The position numbers and the translations under genes are program-made. From Dyadobacter psychrophilus (GTDB taxonomy: Bacteria > Bacteroidota > Bacteroidia > Cytophagales > Spirosomataceae), in contig NZ_FUZA01000002.1 in assembly GCF_900167945.1 (NCBI RefSeq), positions 1,550,001-1,614,000 of the forward strand: a stretch of DNA of 64,000 bases, given 5' to 3'. Below, piece after piece: positions 15,381 to 24,650 of this stretch (within the stretch, counting starts at the first letter, position 1; every line of letters starts with the position of its first letter). Below the pieces are notes generated by a model that worked only from the letters and a program-made list of their open reading frames with translations, ran no database searches and was not told where the DNA came from.

Positions 15381-18300
15381 ATGATCAGGTTTGCTATCCG
15401 GCTCTGGTTCGCTTCCTTACTCTTCTTTTATAGCGGAGCAAGTCTTTTTGCCCAAAAAACGATAGTAGAAACGGTCAGTATGCCTCCGGGTATCGATCCG
15501 CACGAGATCGCCGACATTCGTCAGGACAGCCGCGGATATCTCTGGCTCGCGACTGGCTCGGGGCTGCTCCGGTTTGATGGCTATAACTGGACGGTGTACC
15601 AGCACGACCCAAAAAACGCTAATTCGCTGGCTGGCGACCAGGTAAGAAGTATTTGTCCAACACGCGACGGGTTGATATGGATCGGTGGATGGAGCGCGGG
15701 ACTGGATTGCCTGGACCCCCAAACCGGAAAGTTCACACATTATCAGGTTGTCAAACGAAAAGAATACGAGTACGAAGACAATGCAATCAGCGCGTTGGTG
15801 GAAGATCATCTGGGCAATCTCTGGGTTGGTACAGTAGGTGGACTATACCGTTTTGAGAAGTCCACGGGCACATTTGTAAGTTATAAATCCATTGCAAAAG
15901 ACCCTAAGACGATAAGTCACCCGGAAGTCGCGAGTATTTTCGAGGATAAAGAGGGCACAATCTGGGTCGGAACAGGTCAACAGGGCAGCACGAAGCCAAT
16001 GGAAGGCGGCCTCAACAAGCTTGACCGGAAAACATCCACATTCACGCGTTACCTCCACATCCCCGGAGATCCGAACAGCCTGGTTGAGAACCGGATATTC
16101 GCCATTTTTGAAGACAGCCGAGGTACATTCTGGGTGGGAACGGGTGGTGACGGCTTGCATACCTTTGATCGAAAAACCGGCAAATTCACCCGGCACCCGT
16201 TTCAGGATGCACATCCCGACAGGCTCAGCCGCCCGTTTCCCAAAGAAAAAAACCTGCGTTCATTTCCCACGACCGGAATCCGGTTTATTTTGGAAGACCC
16301 GGCTGGCGGCATCTGGATCGGGACGCTCGATGCCGGCGCAAACCGCTACGATCCAAAATCGGGGATGGTAACCACGTACAAAACCGCGGAAAACGGCATG
16401 CCCGATTTCAACCTTCTTTCGGCGTGCCGCACCCGGGACGGTACGCTTTGGGTGGGGAGCATACCGGGACATTTGATCAAAATCACAACGAAGGAGAGCC
16501 CGATCACGGAAGTAAAAATGCGATCGGGCATTCATTATTTTGAGGAAGATTCGACGAATACACTTTGGATCGGGTCGATTGTGGGCTTGCTAACCGGTGA
16601 TTTTGTTTCAAAAAGTGCCTCTGAATGGCTCAGCGAGGCAAACCAAACCTCACTGATGAGCGATCATGTAACCCGGCTTAACCGCGACAGGCAAGGAAAC
16701 CGCTGGATTTCTACCTGGAACAATGGGTTATATTGGTATGAACACACGAATGGCGGGCATTCCGCGGGAAAATTCACGCATTATTTACACGATTCAACTA
16801 ATATGTCGAGCATCAGTCCAGGCGAGGCGGCTGGCTATTATCAGGACCGGGCGGGGACGAATTGGGTGCTCACAGCGGGAGGTCTGGACAAGCTGGACAC
16901 TCGTTCCGGAAAATTCACACATTACCGGCACGACGAGCGTGACAGTACTTCAATTAGCAATAATTACATTCTGGCTGTCATTGAAGACCATACCGGAGCA
17001 TTTTGGGTCGGGACAAACAGCGGCGGATTGAACCTGATGGACCGGAAATCGGGAAAGTTCAAACATTTTTTACCATGGACAATTGTTACCCAGCTGGTGG
17101 AAGATGCGGCGGGTACTTTGTGGGTAGCCTCCACCGCCGGGCTCCATTATTTCGATCGCAAACGTGGGAATTTTGTGGCGTTCAATGATCCGGGCACCGG
17201 CAAACCCTTTCCATTTATAAGAGCAATGATCGAGGATGATCAGAGAAACTTGTGGTTAGCTGTCACTAGAGGTATTGCTGTAATTGGTGCTGACAGGCGC
17301 TCGTTTCGGCTTTTTGGTACCAATTACGGCATCTCGCCCGGCGAAGATTTCTTTTTTGGCGGGAGCTACAAAAGGCGTGACGGCAGCATTTATTTCGGCA
17401 GCATGGACAGGTATTTCCATTTCCAGCCGGAAGAATTGTTAAAGCATCAACCGATCGCTCCAATACTTCATTTTGCCGCTTTTCGGGTACATAACCGTGT
17501 CATTACGCCCGGCAGCAGCTCCGTTGAGCTGGCTCATCATCAGAATGTGTTTTCCATCGATTTTGCGGCCATCGATTTCCGGCATCTGGAGCTGCATTTA
17601 TATACCTATAAGCTTGAAAATTACGATCTGGAATGGCATCCGATCAGCGCGGCACGCACGGCAGATTATTCCAATGTGCCGCCGGGAAGCTATAAATTCC
17701 GCGTTCGGGCAGCCAATAGTGATGGAATCTGGGTTGAAAAATCCATGTCTATTCACATTTCGCCTCCGTGGTGGCGAACCGGCTGGGCTTATGCCATGTA
17801 TGTCCTGATCCTGAGCGGATTTTTCTTTGGCGGCTGGCAAGCTTTGCTACGCCGGGAACGAGCAAAAAACGCATTGAAGATCCGGGAGATCAAAGCGCAG
17901 CAATTGCTGGAAATGGACCGGCTGAAGTCCGATTTCTTTACCAATGTAACCCACGAATTTCGCACGCCATTGACGCTCATTTTGAGCCCATTAGAACATT
18001 GGTTATCCAAAATTCCTGAAAATGATCCCTACGCTCCCCAGTTCCGAAGCATGCTGCGGAATGGCAAGAGTTTGTTGCATCTGGTGAATCAGTTACTTGA
18101 CCTTTCCAGGCTGGAAGAAGGCAAAATGCCACTCGATACGCAGCCAGGCGATCTGATCCATTTCGTAAACCGGGTCGCAGGCTCGTTCCATTCTCTTGCT
18201 GAAAGTCGTGGGATTCAATTTCAGGTCGTGGCGCCGGAGGGAAATCTCTGGTTGAAATTCGATGCAGATAAGCTGGAAAAAGTGTTAAATAACCTGCTTT

Positions 18301-19550
18301 CTAATGCATTCAAGTTTACGCAGGACAATGGGCAGGTTTTGGTGTCGTTGCAATTATTGCCGGTTCAGGAGATTCGGCAAAAATATTCTGACAAACCAAC
18401 CCTTTGGGCAGAAATAAAAATTAAGGACAATGGTACCGGGATTTCGGCTGACCAGCTCGACCGCGTTTTCGATCGGTTTTATCAAATTGATCATTCACCC
18501 GCTCGCGAGCACGAGGGCTCAGGCATTGGTCTGGCGCTCGCACGCGAGCTGGTGGAATTGCATCAGGGAACGATTAAGGTATCCAGCACGCCGGGTCAGG
18601 GAAGTGAGTTTGTGGTATTGTTGCCGCTGGAAATGCTTCATGCTGCGCAAGCCGGGCAGCTAAGTACCTCGCCAGTCGTTGCAAAAACCAGTCAGTTCTC
18701 TGAAAATGTTGAGACGAGTATTTCGGAAAAAGAGATACTGGAAAGTTCATATCTAAATTCCGAAATTCCGCTGATTCTGGTCGTAGAAGATCATGCTGAT
18801 CTTCGCGATTTCATAAAGCGCTCGTTGACGGAAAATGGAATTTACCGGGTTATAAAAGCCGTCAATGGTGCCGAAGGTTACAAACTCGCCCAGGAACAAA
18901 TTCCGGATCTGATCATTTCGGATATCATGATGCCATCCCAGACGGGTATAAAAATGGATGGTTTGGACTTATGCCGGCGTTTAAAAAACGATCAGAATAC
19001 GAGTCACATTCCGGTTATTTTACTTACCGCCAAAACTACGGTCGAGAACAAGTTGCAGGGATTGGGCACGGGCGCCGATGATTATCTGACCAAACCATTC
19101 GAAGTACGGGAGCTTCTCATCCGCGTCGCTAACCTGATCGAGGGCCGCCGCCAGCTTAAAGAAAGATACAGTCGCGAGGTTATTTTGCAGCCTGCCAACA
19201 TTGCGATTTCCTCCGTTGACGAGCAGTTTTTAGGTCGGGCAATGGCCATCATCGAGCAGTATATGTCTGATGAAAATTTCAATGTTGAAACATTTGGCAA
19301 AGAAATCGGCATGAGCCGGATGCAGCTCTACCGTAAGCTGCAAGCATTAACGGGCCAATCTCCAAGCGATTTTATAAGAACCATCCGCCTCCAACGCGCC
19401 GCGCAGCTGTTATCTTCCAATGCAGGCACCGTATCTCAGATCGCCGATCAGGTCGGTTTTGCCTCGCACTCCTACTTCTCCAAATGCTTCCAGGAACAGT
19501 TTGGCAAGACGCCGTCCGCATTCGTCGCAGAACTCGACCGCACACTTTAA
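15381..19550 (+). CDS. Hybrid two-component sensor (propeller, kinase, receiver, AraC)
   Basis: A 1389-residue one-protein signalling system. After a signal peptide (to residue 25) come two seven-bladed propellers of Reg_prop repeats (IRQDSRGYLWLATGSGLLRFDG and many WVGT blades), a Y_Y_Y domain (about 736-795), one membrane segment (about 801-823), the kinase His in FFTNVTHEFRTPLTLIL (about 858), an ATPase with DNGTGIS and GSGIGLALARELV, a receiver (LILVVEDHADLRDF from 1131, Asp in IISDIMMP) and an AraC helix-turn-helix (from about 1286). Bacteroidota HTCS proteins sense breakdown products of polysaccharides in the periplasm and switch on nearby uptake loci. No SusC/SusD genes are in this window, so its target is unclear; the GH28 cluster lies 5 kb on. 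Confidence 0.95.
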   Translation: MIRFAIRLWFASLLFFYSGASLFAQKTIVETVSMPPGIDPHEIADIRQDSRGYLWLATGSGLLRFDGYNWTVYQHDPKNANSLAGDQVRSICPTRDGLIWIGGWSAGLDCLDPQTGKFTHYQVVKRKEYEYEDNAISALVEDHLGNLWVGTVGGLYRFEKSTGTFVSYKSIAKDPKTISHPEVASIFEDKEGTIWVGTGQQGSTKPMEGGLNKLDRKTSTFTRYLHIPGDPNSLVENRIFAIFEDSRGTFWVGTGGDGLHTFDRKTGKFTRHPFQDAHPDRLSRPFPKEKNLRSFPTTGIRFILEDPAGGIWIGTLDAGANRYDPKSGMVTTYKTAENGMPDFNLLSACRTRDGTLWVGSIPGHLIKITTKESPITEVKMRSGIHYFEEDSTNTLWIGSIVGLLTGDFVSKSASEWLSEANQTSLMSDHVTRLNRDRQGNRWISTWNNGLYWYEHTNGGHSAGKFTHYLHDSTNMSSISPGEAAGYYQDRAGTNWVLTAGGLDKLDTRSGKFTHYRHDERDSTSISNNYILAVIEDHTGAFWVGTNSGGLNLMDRKSGKFKHFLPWTIVTQLVEDAAGTLWVASTAGLHYFDRKRGNFVAFNDPGTGKPFPFIRAMIEDDQRNLWLAVTRGIAVIGADRRSFRLFGTNYGISPGEDFFFGGSYKRRDGSIYFGSMDRYFHFQPEELLKHQPIAPILHFAAFRVHNRVITPGSSSVELAHHQNVFSIDFAAIDFRHLELHLYTYKLENYDLEWHPISAARTADYSNVPPGSYKFRVRAANSDGIWVEKSMSIHISPPWWRTGWAYAMYVLILSGFFFGGWQALLRRERAKNALKIREIKAQQLLEMDRLKSDFFTNVTHEFRTPLTLILSPLEHWLSKIPENDPYAPQFRSMLRNGKSLLHLVNQLLDLSRLEEGKMPLDTQPGDLIHFVNRVAGSFHSLAESRGIQFQVVAPEGNLWLKFDADKLEKVLNNLLSNAFKFTQDNGQVLVSLQLLPVQEIRQKYSDKPTLWAEIKIKDNGTGISADQLDRVFDRFYQIDHSPAREHEGSGIGLALARELVELHQGTIKVSSTPGQGSEFVVLLPLEMLHAAQAGQLSTSPVVAKTSQFSENVETSISEKEILESSYLNSEIPLILVVEDHADLRDFIKRSLTENGIYRVIKAVNGAEGYKLAQEQIPDLIISDIMMPSQTGIKMDGLDLCRRLKNDQNTSHIPVILLTAKTTVENKLQGLGTGADDYLTKPFEVRELLIRVANLIEGRRQLKERYSREVILQPANIAISSVDEQFLGRAMAIIEQYMSDENFNVETFGKEIGMSRMQLYRKLQALTGQSPSDFIRTIRLQRAAQLLSSNAGTVSQIADQVGFASHSYFSKCFQEQFGKTPSAFVAELDRTL

Positions 19551-19770
19551 GCTGCGCCGACTTACTGACGTTTACACCTCACCGGTTACCAGTTTTACAG
19601 CTTTTGTAACAACTGTTACAGTCTTTTCAATCTCGAAAACCTGGGTTTTCTGCGTGTTACGAGCGTGTTACATTGAGGGCTGATCGTGCTAACTGAGGCT
19701 TTTCAAGGATAATTACCTTCACAAAAGCATTACAGCACGCTCCGTTTCGCATTTAACAGAAAGTAAGACT

Positions 19771-20154
19771 ATGACCAGCAAAAAATTGCTACTCACCGCG
19801 ATGATTGTCATTCAATTTGTGACGAATGCATTTACACAAGCCTTACCAGCAAAAACGATCACGCGAATCGACAGCTTATTCGCAAACTGGACTACCAACA
19901 GGAGCCCGGGCTGCTCGATCGGTATTGTGAGAAACGACACGCTCATTTATTCGAAAGGCTATGGTTTGGCGAACCTGGAATACCATGTTGCCAACACCCC
20001 TGAAACCATCTTTCATCACCTGCTCAACGAGAACTGGTGGATGAGCCACTTAACCATGCTACGGGATTCCAAAAGCCACATTACGGGCTTCGAAGTCAAT
20101 GCATTCGGAGTGAAGCATTTGAAATTTAATAAGATAAACAACGAGCACGAATGA
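19771..20154 (+). pseudogene. Serine hydrolase (beta-lactamase family) with large internal deletion
   Basis: A 127-codon frame whose start is the start of a class C-like serine hydrolase: signal peptide, IDSLFANWTTNRSPGCSIGI, LIYSKGYGLANLEYHV and NTPETIFH, the segment that normally leads directly into the catalytic SxxK. Instead the frame jumps to a segment typical of the extreme C-terminus (HITGFEVNAFGVKHLKFNKI). About 300 residues including the SxxK, YxN and KTG motifs are missing, so it cannot be an active enzyme. The deletion is in frame. The small membrane ORF that follows overlaps the stop by 4 nt. Confidence 0.75.
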
Positions 20155-20363
20155 CATCTGCAATCATCTCAACTCCCATGAAAACCAACTCAACCGACCA
20201 GGACAAAAAGCTGCTGCTCATCCTGATCATTGTCTACGCGATCGTGATCCTGATCATCTGCTTTCTTGCATTCGACAGCGTGCTGCAATTTTTCAGGTAC
20301 ATTCTTTCTCACACAAATCTCACTTCAAACAACGGCCATGATCAGTTTCTTTCAGGAAAATAA
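20151..20363 (+). CDS. Small single-span membrane protein
   Basis: A 70-residue ORF overlapping the stop of the truncated hydrolase (ATGA). It has one strong membrane helix (LLLILIIVYAIVILIICFL) after a charged stretch and a short polar tail. A second Met at residue 10 (20178) could be the start. No family is recognised and there is no Shine-Dalgarno sequence. It could be a real small membrane protein or part of the decayed region. Confidence 0.4.
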   Translation: MTSAIISTPMKTNSTDQDKKLLLILIIVYAIVILIICFLAFDSVLQFFRYILSHTNLTSNNGHDQFLSGK

Positions 20364-20517
20364 ACAGTCAGAATCAGCAAAATTTTCATCCCAAAAGGCC
20401 CTGGAAGATACTTGTCCGTGGTAATGATGTGGCTGTTCTGCGCATTATTTCTAAAAATCTGCCGTCAAATTCACATTCACTCCTTTCGAACTCATCCAAA
20501 CCTCTCACGCCAGCACC

Positions 20518-21534
20518 ATGGAAATTGCACTAGAAAATACGAATCCCAAAAGCATTACCATTCGAAAAGGCCGGTACTTCTTTGTTTCAATGGCTATTCT
20601 TTTTCCAATTCTGACTGCACTTGGATTTGTACCGGATTACCAGATGTTCGCGCAGGAGAACATTCACTTGCATTGGTTTTTGCACGTTCATGGTCTCATT
20701 ATGACTGCCTGGCTGGGAATCTTTCTGGCGCAAACGTTACTGATCGCAAAGGATAATGTGAAACTTCACCGGAAGCTCGGGCCAATCGGATTTGTATTTG
20801 GCATTCTGGTGTGGGCGTCGCTGGTAGGAATTACTGTTCGCGCCTTGATCGTCAACAATCCGCCGGAATCGGGCGGGCAGTTCGACATTTTGTTTATTCA
20901 GCTTTACTTACTGGTTCTTTTCGGGATTTTCTTTGCCTGGGGAATGCGCGTAAGAAAGCAGGCGGCCGCACACAAAAGACTACTTTTACTGGCAACGCTG
21001 ATCGTCATTCAGGCCGGCATTGATCGGATAAGATTTCTGCCAGGTCTTGAAATAGCCGTTTTTATCCGATTTATCTATCTCGATATTTTGCTGATCCCTC
21101 TGTTCATCTACGACTGGCTCAGCCTCAGACGCATTCATTTTATTACCTGGTTTGGCACGTTGGTCATCGTCATTTTTCAAACCGGTATCACGCTGAGTTG
21201 GGGCTCTCCCGGCTGGCACCATTTCTGGTTTACTGCGATCACGCCATTTGTGGAGCGGTTACCTGAAATCAAGCTCACGGACGCGCAAGGTGACCTACTT
21301 GTAGGTAATTACGAAGATCAAAAATGGCATTTAACGGTCAGCCGTGAGGGCGGAATACTCTACTTGCAATTACCCGGAAATCCCAAATGGGAACTCGGTG
21401 CAACCTCCGAAACTGACCTATTCGTCAAAGGCGACAACTGGAAACTTCATTTTGTAAAAGGAACCGATGAGAATGTGACAAAGCTGGTAAACGATCAGGT
21501 CTTTAAGGTTTGGGAAGTGCCGAGAATGCCGTAA
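20518..21534 (+). CDS. Multi-pass membrane protein with C-terminal DUF3471-like domain
   Basis: A 338-residue protein. The first 240 residues hold about seven hydrophobic segments (FFVSMAILFPILTALGFV, LHVHGLIMTAWLGIFLAQTLL, LGPIGFVFGILVWASLVGI, LYLLVLFGIFFAWGM, and so on) with His-rich loops (HLHWFLHVHG) like DUF2306-type families, which may point to heme or metal binding, though this is inference. The last 85 residues (LLVGNYEDQKWHLTVSREGG) look like the beta-sandwich tail (DUF3471) usually found at the C-terminus of serine beta-lactamase-like hydrolases. Such a hydrolase gene lies broken 360 nt upstream. The function is unknown. Confidence 0.7.
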   Translation: MEIALENTNPKSITIRKGRYFFVSMAILFPILTALGFVPDYQMFAQENIHLHWFLHVHGLIMTAWLGIFLAQTLLIAKDNVKLHRKLGPIGFVFGILVWASLVGITVRALIVNNPPESGGQFDILFIQLYLLVLFGIFFAWGMRVRKQAAAHKRLLLLATLIVIQAGIDRIRFLPGLEIAVFIRFIYLDILLIPLFIYDWLSLRRIHFITWFGTLVIVIFQTGITLSWGSPGWHHFWFTAITPFVERLPEIKLTDAQGDLLVGNYEDQKWHLTVSREGGILYLQLPGNPKWELGATSETDLFVKGDNWKLHFVKGTDENVTKLVNDQVFKVWEVPRMP

Positions 21535-21815
21535 CATGGCATGATTACTTTTCAAAATACCTCAATAAACAAGGCCAGATTAGAAAGTTTTGGCGGAATT
21601 TACCCTCTAAAATGTCGCATTTGCACAGGTTTAAATGCCGTAATAAATTCCACCTTTGCATTGTCAACACTAACAAACTACAAATCAGCTGTGTGCGGTA
21701 TAGTGAGAAAACAGTTGTTAGCCTCATCACAGCGATTATGTGAAGGGAATTAACAAACACATTGACAACGGGAATGCAGGATTACGTCATAAATACATTC
21801 AAAATCTAACATATT

Positions 21816-22244
21816 ATGAGAACAATCAATCCCTGGATCAACTTCAATGGAAATGCTGAAGAGGCATTCACATTTTACAAATCAGTTTTTGGCGGAGAAT
21901 TCACAAAAATCATTCGTTTTAAAGACTTAGCAAGTGCCGAATTTCCCGTGCCGGAAAATGAGGCAGATAAAATAATGACCATTGCATTGCCTTTGGGAAG
22001 ACACAATGTGTTGATAGCGAATGACGTCCCCGAATTTATGGGACCAGTAAACGAAAACGAAAACAGGTCTAAAATATCAATTAGTGCAGAAAGTCGTGAA
22101 GAAGCAGACAGAATTTTCAACGGACTATCAGCAGGTGGAAGTGTTGAAGGGCCAATGGACGAAAGCCCCTGGGGCACGTACGCCGCAATGTTCCGGGACA
22201 AATACGGCATTGAATGGATCGTGGAATTCGACCCGAATTTATAA
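21816..22244 (+). CDS. VOC family (PhnB-like) protein
   Basis: A 142-residue protein of the vicinal oxygen chelate superfamily, PhnB/YjdN group (also called 3-demethylubiquinone methyltransferase-like in old annotations). NPWINFNGNAEEAFTFYKSVFGG is the standard opening and ESPWGTYAAMFRDKYGIEW the standard closing strand. The two beta-alpha-beta modules form a cup that usually binds a metal; metal ligands are not conserved well enough to predict a reaction. It is monocistronic with a terminator just after it. Confidence 0.88.
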   Translation: MRTINPWINFNGNAEEAFTFYKSVFGGEFTKIIRFKDLASAEFPVPENEADKIMTIALPLGRHNVLIANDVPEFMGPVNENENRSKISISAESREEADRIFNGLSAGGSVEGPMDESPWGTYAAMFRDKYGIEWIVEFDPNL

Positions 22245-22263
22245 GGGGTAAGTTTAACTAAAG

Positions 22264-22301
22264 AAAAAATGCCGTCTCGGATTTCCGGCGCGGCATTTTT
22301 C
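22264..22301. terminator. Bidirectional terminator between VOC and RidA genes
   Basis: AAAAATGCCG and CGGCATTTTT pair around a loop of about 16 nt. A and T runs at both ends let it work for both convergent genes. Confidence 0.75.
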
Positions 22302-22310
22302 TGTTCAGCA

Positions 22311-22688
22311 CTAGTTCGCTTCCAGCTCCAAACTGGCCATTGTGGTCAGCTCTACACGCGCTTGCTTTGGCAAACCTGCTACGGCTATGCAGGTGCGGGT
22401 TGGGTAGCGGTCGGTGAAATAGGTTTGGTATACTGCGTTCAGTTCGTCGAAATACCGCATATCTGTGAGATATACCGTAACGCTCACAATATGGCTGAAT
22501 GTCAAATTGTGCTCGTTGAGTACTGTTTCAATATTTGTAAACACCTGCCTAACCTCGTCCTGGAAGGAAGTAGTTACCAGCTGTCCACCAGCGGAGCCGA
22601 TCTGACCCGAAATAAAAAGGAATCCGTTGGACACCAAAGCTTTTGAAATTGGAACTGCCGGTGCAGCAGCATTTTCATTTGTACTCAT
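22311..22688 (-). CDS. RidA family (YjgF/YER057c/UK114) protein
   Basis: A 125-residue RidA-like protein. RidA hydrolyses reactive enamine/imine intermediates of amino-acid metabolism in the cytoplasm. Marks: VSNGFLFISGQIG, the VRQVFTNIETVLNEHNLT helix, VTVYLTDMRYFDELN and the closing ARVELTTMASLE. The canonical Arg of the active site, normally in the R(T/C)CI context, is seen in YPTRTCIAVAGLP, and the Glu in RVELT. It is transcribed alone and divergently from the VOC gene at 22964. Confidence 0.93.
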   Translation of the reverse strand: MSTNENAAAPAVPISKALVSNGFLFISGQIGSAGGQLVTTSFQDEVRQVFTNIETVLNEHNLTFSHIVSVTVYLTDMRYFDELNAVYQTYFTDRYPTRTCIAVAGLPKQARVELTTMASLELEAN

Positions 22689-22963
22689 AGGATAAATTGT
22701 TATTAAAATGTTTGCATCTCAGCACCAAGTTATGCCCTTTGCTCAAAAGAAATCGATCTTGCTCAAATTAAAAAATCAACAACTTCCGGATCTCAGGCAG
22801 ACATCATAAGTATATTTTACCGCACTCTTCCTCTACAACAATACAGCAATCCAAGGCTCATGCGACTTAGAAAATGTGCCAATTCGCTTAATGTGAGCAT
22901 CTTTGTAACAACCTGGGCACACAGATAACGGCCTGATGAATGAGACTTTAAAAAGAATAAATT

Positions 22964-23416
22964 ATGACAGAAAATAAATTACTAAGGATGGACAATGTCG
23001 GCATCGTGGTGGAATCACTCGATGACGCTATTTCGTTTTTCTCGGAGATAGGTTTAAAACTCGAAGGACGGGGAAAAGTAGAAGGAGAATGGGCTGGCCG
23101 CGTTACAGGACTCGGTTCCCAGTCCGTCGAGATCGCCATGATGGTTACTCCGGATGGCCATAGTCGCCTCGAACTTTCGAGATTTGTCACACCTCCTACT
23201 ATATCGGATCACCGGACCGCACCTGTGAACGCGCTTGGTTATCTGCGTGTCATGTTCACCGTTGAAGACATCGACGAAATGGTGTCCAGACTAACCAAGC
23301 ACGGCGCCCAGGTGGTCGGAGAAATCGTTCAGTATGAGAATGCGTACCGGCTTTGCTACATTCGCGGAACCGAAGGACTGCTCATCGGATTGGCAGAAGA
23401 AATTGGTAAAAAATAA
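22964..23416 (+). CDS. VOC family glyoxalase/bleomycin resistance-like protein
   Basis: A 150-residue protein of the vicinal oxygen chelate superfamily. It opens with LRMDNVGIVVESLDDAISFFSEIGL, where the usual metal-binding His after MDH is an Asn-Val, and closes with YENAYRLCYIRGTEGLLIGLAEEIG, keeping the late Glu ligand. The pattern is that of methylmalonyl-CoA epimerase or glyoxalase-like proteins, but the substrate cannot be told. The intergenic region before it (22689-22963) carries only weak promoter-like sequence. The gene after it is convergent, with a GCGAA/TTCGC hairpin around the stop codons. Confidence 0.88.
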   Translation: MTENKLLRMDNVGIVVESLDDAISFFSEIGLKLEGRGKVEGEWAGRVTGLGSQSVEIAMMVTPDGHSRLELSRFVTPPTISDHRTAPVNALGYLRVMFTVEDIDEMVSRLTKHGAQVVGEIVQYENAYRLCYIRGTEGLLIGLAEEIGKK

Positions 23417-23430
23417 GCGAAACGTTGTCT

Positions 23431-23859
23431 TTATTTTACAACTTCGCTCACCAAAATGACAGGAACAACATTGGTATAGTTTGCAAAATCTGCGCGAATG
23501 GCATCCCTGTTTGGCGCCACAGCTGCCTGATATTCGCTCAGGCTTTTTACATAAAATGTCCCAATTGCCAGAAAAGGTAAAGGTTGGTTTGGAATTCCAC
23601 TGGCCAGGCCTTTCTCAATGGTGTATTTAACCAAATTTGCTCCCAAGTAACCCGCTACCATGGGCATATGTTTCGTTTCGTAATACTCCATATTGAAGGT
23701 TTTACCCTCTGCAAAAGGATACATGATGGATATCTTGGTCAAACCTTTTTCTGCAACATTAACTTCATTATTTCCAGATTTCGAAGGTTGCTTTTCTTGA
23801 CCAAATGAAACAAAAAAAGTGGCTAAAAGGAGAAACGATAAAATTAGTGTAAACTTCAT
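23431..23859 (-). CDS. Exported EthD-family protein
   Basis: A 142-residue protein: signal peptide (LILSFLLLATFFVSFGQ), a short linker and then an EthD domain, a ferredoxin-like dimeric alpha/beta barrel fold (KISIMYPFAEGKTFNMEYYETKHMPMV, with the family's YY.TKHMP motif). EthD was first seen in an ether-degradation operon; its exact role is not known, and most members are cytoplasmic, so the signal peptide makes this one a periplasmic variant. It stands alone. Confidence 0.82.
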   Translation of the reverse strand: MKFTLILSFLLLATFFVSFGQEKQPSKSGNNEVNVAEKGLTKISIMYPFAEGKTFNMEYYETKHMPMVAGYLGANLVKYTIEKGLASGIPNQPLPFLAIGTFYVKSLSEYQAAVAPNRDAIRADFANYTNVVPVILVSEVVK

Positions 23860-23976
23860 GGCTAGTTGATTTTTAGTTATTTAACAGATAAATTATTCGT
23901 AATATATACATTAAATTGACCCAAATTATTGTCGCCCGTACGGAAAATTATCAACCCGAATGTTGTGGAAGCAACA

Positions 23977-24513
23977 TCACCTGCGCCGACTCAAATGAAT
24001 GGCTCTTTCTATTCGTGGCCGGTTATATCGTTGCAGAAAAACAGGATATAGGTTTAGCAAGATATTTAATATCAACAACCATAAAGACTGTATAATCCCA
24101 AACTCAATTGCCACAAAAATATTGAAACCCAAAACGATAATGAAGATAATCAAATGCCCTAATTCAGAGTGCTTGGTTCGGTAATGCAGATGTGTGAGGG
24201 CCTTTGTATTCTTTTCTATTGGATTGGATTTTTTGTTCAATTTTTCCCAGCCCGTCCAAACCAGTAATTTTCGATAGAAATTTACTCCAAAAGATTCATA
24301 TATTTTTCCTTTGCACTCCCACTCTTTTTCGTTGAAATAGGGTGATGTAAGTGGGCTTTTTAAGGTTTCGGTAAAAGTGAGGGCGCATGCCATCAGCAGG
24401 AAATTGAGAGCCCAGGCAAATGCAAAGCCCTGCACACCAATAAAATGAATTAAGGCGTAGACTAAGGCAATGGTAACTATTGGAATAAGAATCAAAGTAA
24501 AGGCTCTTCTCAT
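23977..24513 (-). CDS. CrtO-like (glycosyl-4,4'-diaponeurosporenoate acyltransferase-like) membrane protein
   Basis: A 178-residue membrane protein with two hydrophobic segments at the start (FTLILIPIVTIALVYALIHF, FAFAWALNFLLMACALTF) and two near the end (LIIFIIVLGFNIFVAIEF, LWLLILNILLNLYPVFLQ). YESFGVNFYRKLLVWTGW and LNLYPVFLQRYNRPRI are the hallmarks of the CrtO acyltransferase family that finishes staphyloxanthin-type carotenoids. Other Bacteroidota have such proteins outside carotenoid clusters; no other carotenoid gene is here, so the acyl acceptor is unknown. Confidence 0.7.
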   Translation of the reverse strand: MRRAFTLILIPIVTIALVYALIHFIGVQGFAFAWALNFLLMACALTFTETLKSPLTSPYFNEKEWECKGKIYESFGVNFYRKLLVWTGWEKLNKKSNPIEKNTKALTHLHYRTKHSELGHLIIFIIVLGFNIFVAIEFGIIQSLWLLILNILLNLYPVFLQRYNRPRIERAIHLSRRR

Positions 24514-24650
24514 TGATTATTTTGTCTGGTAAATTCCTGCCGCAATTTTTTTGACAAACAGTTTTCGCAACCCGCCCTATGTCGGACAGCGTAAAGATAA
24601 TGGTAAGAAATTCTTAAATTGTCTCTGACATTAAAACGCAAACCTTTGTT

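Noticed and set aside
21535..21815. Possible small gene between the membrane protein and VOC genes
   Set aside because: The frames here are short, Cys/Leu-rich and without start signals; nothing recognisable.
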